A stretch of 5,264 nt of DNA, from positions 1 to 5,264 of the forward strand of contig JAGHAG010000033.1 of assembly GCA_021161625.1 (NCBI GenBank), read 5' to 3'. The notes below the pieces were generated by a model. It saw only the letters and a list, made by a program, of their open reading frames with translations, made no database searches and was not told where the DNA came from. Position 1 is the first letter of the stretch. Each line of letters starts with the position of its first letter. Origin of the DNA: Elusimicrobiota bacterium. Lineage in GTDB: Bacteria > CG03. The position numbers were made by a program, and so were the translations under genes. This document shows, piece after piece, positions 1-5,219 of the stretch.

Positions 1-203
1 AGAATACGAATTGCCTCATCAGTGTTTTTCTGTTCAAGTTTGCTTGCTATTTTAACCGGATTTGTTTTAAGAATTCCAGATGGAACACAACCTGCAAAAA
101 GCAGAGCGAATAATAAATAGCAAACAGCGAATAGCGAATAGTGAATATTTTTGATTTCACTTAATCGCTTAATCGCTATTTGCTTAATCGCTCCTGCTTT
201 CAT
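1..203 (-). CDS. Lipoprotein, N-terminal part only (runs off left edge)
   Basis: The sequence shows an open frame of 67 codons from an ATG at 203 to the window edge. A basic N-terminal stretch (residues 1-18) is followed by a hydrophobic core at about 22-37 and a lipobox, L-F-A-G-C, with Cys39 as the predicted lipidated residue. The mature part begins VPSGILKTNPVKIASKLEQK and continues with a helix-like NTDEAIRI that faintly recalls a TPR helix; that is a guess. Lipoproteins of this kind are exported by Sec, lipidated on the Cys and held in the inner or outer membrane. A signal peptide of 38 residues is long. Much of it is encoded by short tandem repeats. No Shine-Dalgarno site precedes the ATG. 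An alternative in-frame ATG at 248-246, overlapping the end of the patatin gene, would add 15 Lys/Asn-rich residues and also lacks an SD. The gene lies 31 nt after the patatin stop, so it is probably in the same operon. The function is unknown. Confidence 0.72.
   Translation of the reverse strand, partial: MKAGAIKQIAIKRLSEIKNIHYSLFAVCYLLFALLFAGCVPSGILKTNPVKIASKLEQKNTDEAIRI
105..146 (+). repeat. Six tandem heptamers (AGCGAAT-like) inside the lipoprotein signal peptide
   Basis: In exact 7-nt register on the + strand the units are AGCGAAT, AATAAAT, AGCAAAC, AGCGAAT, AGCGAAT and AGTGAAT. The 42 bases equal 14 codons on the minus strand and encode lipoprotein residues 20-33 (I-H-Y-S-L-F-A-V-C-Y-L-L-F-A), most of the hydrophobic core. 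The units resemble those at 5139-5219, where AGCAAAT and AGTGGAT-like heptamers occur in the same strand orientation. Because 7 is not a multiple of 3, each unit is read in a different frame. Confidence 0.8.
161..192 (+). repeat. TTAATCGC octamer repeat with one heptamer, inverted relative to 105-146
   Basis: The order is TTAATCGC, TTAATCGC, TATTTGC, TTAATCGC, T. On the minus strand the units read GCGATTAA and GCAAATA, close to the heptamers at 105-146 read on the opposite strand. The two blocks therefore form an imperfect inverted repeat around position 150, anchored by AGTGAA at 140-145 and TTCACT at 156-161. The block encodes residues 5-14 of the lipoprotein (A-I-K-Q-I-A-I-K-R-L), the basic n-region. 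Confidence 0.75.
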
Positions 204-228
204 TTTTAATTTGTCATTTTTAATTTGT
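201..228 (+). repeat. Perfect 14-nt tandem duplication at the lipoprotein start
   Basis: CATTTTTAATTTGT occurs twice back to back, at 201-214 and 215-228, and decays into a T-rich stretch up to about 256. Each copy supplies a minus-strand ATG (203 and 217). The two ATGs are 14 nt apart, so they are in different frames. Only the one at 203 opens the lipoprotein frame. The unit length is twice seven, matching the period of the neighbouring repeats. Confidence 0.8.
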
Positions 229-234
229 AATTTT

Positions 235-1167
235 TTATTTTTTTTCATTTTTTTGTGAAAAATTCAAAAGAACTCTTTTTAAAAATTCTTTCCTCAATTT
301 TTTGTAATTTTCTTTTGCTGCAAAATAACCTCTTTCCCGTATTTCATCAAACCTGTCAAGGTCAGTGGGTTTTATATCGCTTAAATCTGGGGAAATAACA
401 AAGTCGGCTTTTTCAAGTTTCTCTGATGCAATAAGTTTTCCTGATATTGCTATAACCTGTGTTAAAATTGAAATTATGTCTCCTTGCTCCTTAAAAACCT
501 CTCCTCCACCTGTCCACGAAACAATCACAAATTGAGCCCCTTTTCTCCTGACTGTCTCAACCGGGACATTGTCCACAACTCCGCCATCCACAAGAATTCT
601 GTGGGAAAAAGAAACAGGTTCAAAAAGTCCTGGGACTGCAGAGGATGCTCTCACTGCAGGAATCAATTTACCTGAATCAAAAACTATCTCCTCACCTGTT
701 CTTAAATCACAGGCAATACAGACGAATGTTATTTTCAGGTCTGAAAAAGTTTTATCCCCAATATAACTTTTTAAAAAACTGCTCATTCTTTCATTGGAAA
801 TAATTCCTGACAAATTCAGCAACCTTGTCGGTGTCACCTTAACTTCTATAAGATTTTTCCAGGTGAGAAATTCCCCAATTTTGCTGATATCTAAAGCGCT
901 TTTACCTGATGCATAAAGAGCCCCTACAATTGCACCCACAGAAACTCCGCCTATAACATCAACTTTGAAATTTTCCTCATCAAAAGCCTCCAGAACCCCG
1001 ATGTGTGCCACACCCCTTGCAGCCCCACCTGAAAGAACCAGCCCTGTCTTTGGTTTTAAGTCCTGCCACGAGGAATTTGCAAGGATTTCAAGAAAATCCT
1101 CAATTTCATAAGAAAAAAGGAGTTGCTGAAAGAGGAAAAAGAAAATGAGCGTCTTAATACTTTTCAA
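235..1167 (-). CDS. Patatin-like phospholipase / acyl hydrolase with N-terminal signal sequence
   Basis: This 310-residue protein belongs to the patatin family, serine hydrolases with a Ser-Asp dyad that cleave acyl chains from lipids. Visible motifs in family order are the oxyanion-hole loop S-G-G-A-A-R-G (46-52) followed by V-A-H-I-G-V-L-E, the nucleophile elbow G-V-S-V-G (74-78, Ser76), the block R-A-S-S-A-V-P-G-L-F-E-P-V (173-185), and D-G-G (194-196, Asp194). Residues 1-19 form a signal peptide or membrane anchor: Lys2 and Lys5, then a Phe/Leu-rich core at 7-18. The catalytic domain is therefore probably periplasmic or membrane-attached. The length covers only the catalytic domain plus a short tail, with no room for the POTRA and beta-barrel parts of PlpD-type proteins. 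The start is TTG at 1167, chosen because AGGGG lies 6 nt upstream and the signal sequence begins there. It overlaps the end of the TolC-like gene by 14 nt. The substrate is unknown. Confidence 0.9.
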   Translation of the reverse strand: MKSIKTLIFFFLFQQLLFSYEIEDFLEILANSSWQDLKPKTGLVLSGGAARGVAHIGVLEAFDEENFKVDVIGGVSVGAIVGALYASGKSALDISKIGEFLTWKNLIEVKVTPTRLLNLSGIISNERMSSFLKSYIGDKTFSDLKITFVCIACDLRTGEEIVFDSGKLIPAVRASSAVPGLFEPVSFSHRILVDGGVVDNVPVETVRRKGAQFVIVSWTGGGEVFKEQGDIISILTQVIAISGKLIASEKLEKADFVISPDLSDIKPTDLDRFDEIRERGYFAAKENYKKLRKEFLKRVLLNFSQKNEKK

Positions 1168-2359
1168 TATCTTCCCCTGTCACATAAGAAAGATAAAACT
1201 TTGCTAATATAAATTTTCTTTCAGCATCAAGAATGTCAAAATTTGCCTCTTTCCACCTCTCAATATCTTCCGGTATTGCCTTAACAGGCATTGAAAATTC
1301 TTCTTTTTGTTTGCCTGCAAGTTCATAAAACTTCTGAGAAAGTTTCAGTTTTTCCAATGCTTCCATAACTTCCCTTTTTATTTCTTCCTCCTTGGAGCCA
1401 ACAAGGGCCTTTGTTTTTTTAAAAAGTGCATTTTTTTCTTTCAGTTGCTGCCATCTTGCACCTCCATCGAAAAGAGGGATTGAAAGACTCATACCAACCT
1501 GAAAATTGCTCAACCAGCCCCCCTGAGATGGCTTTAAGTAGTCATAGGTTGAAAAAAGGTCTATGTTGGGAAATCTGAAATTCTTTCCCAATTCCACTGA
1601 TAGAGAATCTATAAATTCGCGGGCTCTGAGCCCTGAAAATTCCGGTCTTTTTTCAAGAGCAATCACGATATACTTCTGGACATCTTCCTCAAGAAAATTC
1701 TCCTCAGGAACTTCTAAAGTGTTTTCAATTTTCTCAATGTCTATAAATTCGGTATCAACAATGGAATTTAATTTAAAAATCGCATCTGTAAGTTTTATTT
1801 CAATTTCATGTAATTGTTTTGTGTTTTTATAGAGAATTCCTTCTTTGCCCTTACCTTTTATTTTCTCAATCTGTGAAATTGCATTTTTTAAGATGTTGTG
1901 CTTTTTTTTAAGATAGATAACATCCACATAACTTTTACGCACATTATAAATCAATCTGTTTTTCATGGTAAGATAAACAGATTTTGCCGAGAGAAGATTT
2001 TGCTCTGCCTGTTTTATTAAGGTTTTGTTCTTTCCCCCTGTATAAAGAGGTTGTGTAAGAACAATCCTTGTTCCGTATAGAAACTGCGAATTTTCTTCAA
2101 GATTAAATGCCCCAATTGCTGATGAAAAAATGGCAGGATAATTTAAGTTATATCTGTTGTAATAAGCCCCTAATTGAAGTTTCGGGAAGTTTACTGTTTT
2201 TGCCTGATTTAACTTTGACTTTGCAATTTCCAGATCCTGCCCAGCCAGAAAAATTTCTGTGTTGTTCATAATCGCAAGTTTTATGCATTCTTCAAGACAA
2301 ATCCCAAAAATTTTTGAGCAGAAAATTAAAAAAACAAAAATTTTAACTGCTCTTTTCAT
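1154..2359 (-). CDS. TolC-like outer membrane efflux protein (OEP family)
   Basis: The 401-residue product has a signal peptide (Lys2-Arg3, core I-F-V-F-L-I-F at about 7-13, probable cleavage near Gly19) and the two pseudo-repeats of the TolC/OEP family. The family forms trimeric outer-membrane barrels with long periplasmic helices that act as exit ducts for efflux pumps or type I secretion. Diagnostic elements occur twice. N-F-P-K-L-Q-L-G-A-Y-Y (57-67) pairs with L-T-Q-P-L-Y-T-G-G-K (101-110), and F-R-F-P-N-I-D-L-F-S-T-Y (261-272) pairs with L-S-I-P-L-F-D-G-G-A (292-301). Each is followed by long charged helices. The mature start, C-L-E-E-C-I-K-L-A, is also typical. The ATG at 2359 is preferred over the GTG at 2390-2392 and the ATG at 2377. 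It begins right at a signal peptide and overlaps the TGA of the preceding small gene as ATGA, which implies coupled translation. No inner-membrane pump or adaptor gene is in view, so the cargo is unknown. Confidence 0.9.
   Translation of the reverse strand: MKRAVKIFVFLIFCSKIFGICLEECIKLAIMNNTEIFLAGQDLEIAKSKLNQAKTVNFPKLQLGAYYNRYNLNYPAIFSSAIGAFNLEENSQFLYGTRIVLTQPLYTGGKNKTLIKQAEQNLLSAKSVYLTMKNRLIYNVRKSYVDVIYLKKKHNILKNAISQIEKIKGKGKEGILYKNTKQLHEIEIKLTDAIFKLNSIVDTEFIDIEKIENTLEVPEENFLEEDVQKYIVIALEKRPEFSGLRAREFIDSLSVELGKNFRFPNIDLFSTYDYLKPSQGGWLSNFQVGMSLSIPLFDGGARWQQLKEKNALFKKTKALVGSKEEEIKREVMEALEKLKLSQKFYELAGKQKEEFSMPVKAIPEDIERWKEANFDILDAERKFILAKFYLSYVTGEDIEKY
1171..1178 (-). promoter_or_regulatory. 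Ribosome binding site supporting the TTG start of the patatin gene
   Basis: AGGGGAAG lies on the minus strand with AGGGG at 1178-1174, six bases (AAGATA) before the TTG at 1167-1165. It sits within the last codons of the TolC-like gene (T-G-E-D-I-E-K-Y). No ATG upstream in this frame gives a better start, so this site decides the call. Confidence 0.55.
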
Positions 2360-2526
2360 TTCTTTAAAATTCCCCATCCTATCAAAAACCACGACAGAAC
2401 AAAAATAAACGGAACAACTCTGCTTGCAAAATTTCTTCCATAGGGGTCTGTTTTTGAAAGGACAAAAAACGCAATTATCAAAAGAATTATCCCTGAAACA
2501 ATTTTTTTATTCTTCAACAGCAGCAT
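2356..2526 (-). CDS. Small two-helix membrane protein of 56 residues, family not recognised
   Basis: This short gene fills the apparent gap between argH and the TolC-like gene. The ATG at 2526-2524 follows a strong AAGGAG with a 5-nt spacer, inside the argH 3' end (20-nt overlap). The TGA at 2358-2356 overlaps the ATG of the TolC-like gene as ATGA. The protein starts M-L-L-L-K-N-K-K. Helix 1 is at about 9-23 (V-S-G-I-I-L-L-I-I-A-F-F-V-L) and is followed by a polar loop, S-K-T-D-P-Y-G-R-N-F-A-S-R (24-36). Helix 2 is at about 37-54 and contains W-F-L-I-G-W-G-I-L. The tail is K-K. Positive charges at both ends suggest a hairpin with both termini in the cytoplasm, although the loop also carries Lys and Arg. 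A good SD, overlaps on both sides and a clear hydrophobic pattern make it very likely real. It could be a partner of the TolC-like channel or simply a small inner-membrane protein. I see no motif that assigns a function. Confidence 0.85.
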   Translation of the reverse strand: MLLLKNKKIVSGIILLIIAFFVLSKTDPYGRNFASRVVPFIFVLSWFLIGWGILKK

Positions 2527-3880
2527 AAGCGCTCCTTAACTGTGCCTCAAAACTTAAAGATTGAGGGGAAGAAGGGGTTTGAAGTTGTTCCAGAATACCT
2601 TCAGGACTCAAAAGAGGTATAACATCTGCTGTAAAAAATTCACTGTAAGATTTTAATACATCCAGTGTTAAATCCTGCATTTTTCTCTTGAGGGTCTCAT
2701 TGTCTCTTATGATTCTACCAACAATTTCATGTGCGCATCTAAACGGGACACCCTTCATTGCAAGGTATTCAGCAAGGGATTGGGCGCAGATTTCCCCTTT
2801 TTCAATCAGTTTTTTCATATTGCTTTCCTTAAACCTTATTTCAGAAAAAACATTTGGGAAAAGTTCCAAAATTGAATTGACCTCGTCTATAATTCCAAAA
2901 AGGTGAATTTTATCTTCCTGAAGGTCCCTGTTGTATCCAGATGGAATCCCCTTTAAAAGTAAAAGCAAGGCATCAAGTCCTGCAATGATTTTTGCAGTTT
3001 TTCCTCTGACCAGTTCAAAAAAATCAGGATTTTTCTTCTGTGGCATTAGAGATGAACCTGTTGAAAATGCCTCGGGAAGTTCCAGAAAATCAAAAGCAGG
3101 CGTTGAAAAAATTACAAAATCCTCGCTTATCAAACATAAGTGCACTTGCAAATTTGCACAGGCCTCAAGAAAATAAATTATAAAATCTCTCTCAGAAGTT
3201 GCATCAACAGAGTTCTCACAAATTTTTGAAAAACCAAGTTCCCTCATCAGAAATTCGGTATCTATTGGTATTGTTGTGCCTCCAACTGCACCTGAACCAA
3301 GAGGCATGGAATTTGCTTCTTCTTTTACAAATTTAAAAAACTTTTTGTCTCTTTCCAGTTTCCAGAAATATGAGAGAAGAAAATGCCCCACTGTTCCAGG
3401 AGTTGCAGGCTGCAGGTGTGTAAAATATGGCATAAAAATTTTTGCATTTTCTGTTGCCTTTGCAAGAATTTTCCTCTGCAAATTTTTTATTTTCATTACA
3501 AACTCGTCAACAACATCCCTCAAATAGAGTCGGACTTCGGTTGATATCAGTTCATTTCTGCTTCTTCCCACAGGAAGCTTCTTGGAAACAGACCCTGCAT
3601 AGGTAAAAAGTCTTTCCTCTATCAGAGAGTGGATATCCTCTGAACTTTCCTCAGGTCTTAATCTTTTCTTCTGCAAATCTTCCTGAACTTCGTCAAGTGC
3701 TTTTGTTATTCTGATGAGTTCCTTTTGAGAGAGTAAATCTATTCTTTCAAGCATCTTTGCCCATGCACGATTTACAATTATGTCGTATTCTGCAAGGCGG
3801 AAATCAAATTTTATGGAACTGGAAAACACAAAAAACTTATCGCTTATCTCTTCTTTAAATCTCCCACCCCAGAGTTTCAT
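2507..3880 (-). CDS. argH: Argininosuccinate lyase
   Basis: ArgH cleaves argininosuccinate to arginine and fumarate, the last step of arginine synthesis, as a cytoplasmic homotetramer of the fumarase/aspartase superfamily. The 457 residues match the usual length. The start M-K-L-W-G-G-R-F is characteristic. D-I-H-S-L-I-E-E-R-L (82-91), G-R-S-R-N (105-109) and F-T-H-L-Q-P-A-T-P (153-161, with the conserved His155) follow. The superfamily signature G-S-S-L-M-P-Q-K-K-N-P (275-285) lies on the mobile catalytic serine loop, and Y-N-R-D-L-Q-E-D-K is at 316-324. The motif usually read as SRNDQ is S-R-N-E-L here; Asp to Glu is common, while Gln to Leu is less so. The ATG overlaps the argG stop as ATGA and has no clear SD, so translation is probably coupled. 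The last 20 nt overlap the start of the small membrane protein gene. Confidence 0.97.
   Translation of the reverse strand: MKLWGGRFKEEISDKFFVFSSSIKFDFRLAEYDIIVNRAWAKMLERIDLLSQKELIRITKALDEVQEDLQKKRLRPEESSEDIHSLIEERLFTYAGSVSKKLPVGRSRNELISTEVRLYLRDVVDEFVMKIKNLQRKILAKATENAKIFMPYFTHLQPATPGTVGHFLLSYFWKLERDKKFFKFVKEEANSMPLGSGAVGGTTIPIDTEFLMRELGFSKICENSVDATSERDFIIYFLEACANLQVHLCLISEDFVIFSTPAFDFLELPEAFSTGSSLMPQKKNPDFFELVRGKTAKIIAGLDALLLLLKGIPSGYNRDLQEDKIHLFGIIDEVNSILELFPNVFSEIRFKESNMKKLIEKGEICAQSLAEYLAMKGVPFRCAHEIVGRIIRDNETLKRKMQDLTLDVLKSYSEFFTADVIPLLSPEGILEQLQTPSSPQSLSFEAQLRSAYAAVEE
2532..2537 (-). promoter_or_regulatory. Strong Shine-Dalgarno site of the 56-residue membrane protein
   Basis: AAGGAG at 2537-2532 on the minus strand is five bases (CGCTT) before the ATG at 2526. 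It lies within the argH codons for L-R-S-A-Y near the C-terminus. This is one of the two best ribosome binding sites in the window and the main evidence that the small gene is translated. Confidence 0.8.
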
Positions 3881-5049
3881 TTCTTGGCTATATCCATTCC
3901 GTAGAGTTTTATAAAACCTTCTGCAAATTCTCTTCTGAATGCATCACCCCTGGAATATGTGGCAAGTTCTTTTTTATAAAGAGAAAAAGGAGATGTCCTT
4001 CCTACAACAGTTGCAGAATAGGGCTTAAGCAGAAGATAAACAGTTCCTGAAACCTTTTTTTGAGTTTTTTCCACAAATGCTGTAAGTGCCTCTCTCAACG
4101 GGGAAAACCATCTTCCTCTGTAAATCAGATTTGCAAAATCCTTTGAAACCTTTTCTTTATAATGTAGAAGTTCGTGATTAAAAACAAGTCTTTCAAGGTC
4201 AAAATGTGCCTTGTGAAGAACAAAAGCAGCAGGGGCTTCATAAATTTCGCGGGATTTTATTCCTACAACCCTGCTTTCAACAAGGTCACTTCTTCCAATT
4301 TTGTAAGAACCTGCAAGTTTATTTAGAAATTCAACAATTTTTATAGATGACATCCTTTTTCCATTTATAGAAACTGGTATCCCGTTTTTAAAGCCAATGC
4401 TTAACTTTGCAGGCTTTGTTTTTAATCTTCTTCCTGTCCACTGCCATGCACTTTCAGGTGGGGGGGTTTTCGGGTCTTCAAGTTCTCCACATTCTATTGC
4501 ACAACCCCACAGGTTTTCGTCAATTGAATATTTTTTGGAAACTTGCGAAACCGGGATTTTGTTTGCGCGCGCATATAAAACTTCATCCTCCCGGGTTTTA
4601 AACTCCCAGAATCTCACAGGAGCAAGAACCTCAATATCATTTGCAAGAGCATAGATGCTCACCTCAAACCTTACCTGGTCATTTCCTTTTGCAGTGCATC
4701 CATGGGCAACAGTTCTTATTTTGAGTTTCCTTGCTTTTTCAACAAGTTTTTTAGCAAGAAGGGGTCTTCCAAGGGCGGTTGCAAGAAAATAATCTCCTTC
4801 ATAAACAGCGCCTGCTTTTAATGATAAAAAGGCAAAATCCCTTAAAAATTCACCCCTTAAATCCTCAATAAAAACTTTCTTTGCACCTGATTTTATTGCC
4901 TTTTTTTCAATTTCTCTTTTCTCCTTTAAACTCAAACCTAAAATGTCCCCGCAGTAGGCATAAACCTCGGCATTGTATTTTTTCCCAAGCCAGTGGACTA
5001 TACAGGATGTATCAAGACCGCCTGAATATGCAACAAGAATTTTTTTCAT
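3877..5049 (-). CDS. argG: Argininosuccinate synthase
   Basis: ArgG joins citrulline and aspartate using ATP to give argininosuccinate, the step before ArgH, and works in the cytoplasm, usually as a tetramer. The 390 residues fit the usual length of about 400. Visible motifs are the N-terminal PP-loop A-Y-S-G-G-L-D-T-S (7-15), Y-F-L-A-T-A-L-G-R-P (87-96) and the substrate loop H-G-C-T-A-K-G-N-D-Q-V-R-F-E (116-129). E-N-L-W-G-C-A-I-E-C-G-E-L-E-D-P is at 178-193, and S-R-E-I-Y-E-A-P-A-A at 266-275. The substrate loop usually reads T-G-K-G-N-D; Ala120 here is a mild change. The start at ATG 5049 is chosen over the in-frame TTG at 5085 because GAGGAGG lies 6 nt upstream and the PP-loop is then at the usual distance from the N-terminus. 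It is the first gene of the apparent operon, with its stop in the ATGA overlap with argH. Confidence 0.97.
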   Translation of the reverse strand: MKKILVAYSGGLDTSCIVHWLGKKYNAEVYAYCGDILGLSLKEKREIEKKAIKSGAKKVFIEDLRGEFLRDFAFLSLKAGAVYEGDYFLATALGRPLLAKKLVEKARKLKIRTVAHGCTAKGNDQVRFEVSIYALANDIEVLAPVRFWEFKTREDEVLYARANKIPVSQVSKKYSIDENLWGCAIECGELEDPKTPPPESAWQWTGRRLKTKPAKLSIGFKNGIPVSINGKRMSSIKIVEFLNKLAGSYKIGRSDLVESRVVGIKSREIYEAPAAFVLHKAHFDLERLVFNHELLHYKEKVSKDFANLIYRGRWFSPLREALTAFVEKTQKKVSGTVYLLLKPYSATVVGRTSPFSLYKKELATYSRGDAFRREFAEGFIKLYGMDIAKK

Positions 5050-5055
5050 GGATGT

Positions 5056-5062
5056 CCTCCTC
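5056..5062 (-). promoter_or_regulatory. Shine-Dalgarno site of argG
   Basis: GAGGAGG on the minus strand is six bases (ACATCC) before the ATG at 5049-5047. It is a near-perfect anti-16S match and fixes the argG start, ruling out the upstream TTG at 5085. Confidence 0.85.
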
Positions 5063-5075
5063 TTTCCATAAGTAA

Positions 5076-5104
5076 ATTTTGACAATTTTGGTCTATAAAA
5101 TCAA
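5076..5104 (-). promoter_or_regulatory. Candidate sigma70-type promoter for the arg/envelope operon
   Basis: On the minus strand TTGATT (5104-5099; 4 of 6 to TTGACA) and CAAAAT (5081-5076; 4 of 6 to TATAAT) are separated by exactly 17 nt. This predicts transcription starting near 5070, giving a leader of roughly 20 nt that just includes the SD. The match is moderate, and AT-rich DNA gives such hits by chance. No recognisable ArgR box was found. Confidence 0.35.
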
Positions 5105-5121
5105 GGATTAAAGATTAACCC
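5105..5121 (-). repeat. Short inverted repeat just upstream of the putative -35
   Basis: The minus strand reads GGGTTAA-TCT-TTAATCC, with two 7-nt arms matching at 6 of 7 positions (all seven pair if G-U is allowed) and a 3-nt gap. On the + strand the same bases can be read as two 7-nt direct units, GATTAAA and GATTAAC. It could be a small operator or simply the edge of the local repeat-rich DNA. It has no T-tract and is not a terminator. Confidence 0.22.
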
Positions 5122-5138
5122 ATTTTTTGCATTAGGCA

Positions 5139-5219
5139 GTGAGGGATGAGTAATGAGGGAATAGCAAATAGTGGAAAGAGGAAAGAGGATAGTGGATAGA
5201 GGATAGAGGATAGTGGATA
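5139..5219 (+). repeat. Degenerate heptanucleotide tandem array upstream of argG
   Basis: About eleven and a half units stay in 7-nt register. The block 5171-5219 holds seven consecutive units of the form GWGGAWA: GTGGAAA, GAGGAAA, GAGGATA, GTGGATA, GAGGATA, GAGGATA, GTGGATA. Before it, GTGAGGG, ATGAGTA, ATGAGGG, AATAGCA and AATAGTG keep the same spacing. Rotated to AGNRRAT, the units match those at 105-146 on the same strand. The array contains no minus-strand stop codon and so leaves two minus frames open across it. Heptanucleotide tandem repeats are known from cyanobacteria (the STRR class), but I do not claim a link. Confidence 0.85.

Noticed and set aside
20..60. TPR domain in the partial lipoprotein
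   Set aside because: Only about one helix-worth of sequence (K-L-E-Q-K-N-T-D-E-A-I-R-I) is visible, too little to assign a repeat family.
105..192. Repeat block as a CRISPR array or an intrinsic terminator
   Set aside because: The units are only 7-8 nt and tandem without spacers, and the imperfect inverted repeat has weak A/T-rich pairing and no following T-tract in the transcribed direction.
484..766. Plus-strand open frames opposite the patatin gene, and similar ones opposite argG, argH and the TolC-like gene
   Set aside because: They lack SD sites and recognisable domains, and their residues mirror the antisense of conserved motifs such as the patatin Asp loop. They are shadows of the real genes.
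2357..2392. GTG at 2392-2390 and ATG at 2377 as starts of the TolC-like gene
   Set aside because: They add 11 or 5 residues ahead of a proper signal peptide, lack a good SD and would overlap deeply with the well-supported small membrane protein gene, whereas the ATG at 2359 gives a clean ATGA coupling.
5050..5085. TTG at 5085 as the argG start
   Set aside because: No SD precedes it, it lies inside the putative promoter, and GAGGAGG at 5062-5056 points to the ATG at 5049, where the PP-loop has its usual position.
5074..5096. AT-rich near-palindrome AAATTGTCAAAATTT upstream of argG as an ArgR box
   Set aside because: It lacks the TGAAT/ATTCA half-sites of known ARG boxes, and its symmetry is what AT-rich sequence gives by chance.
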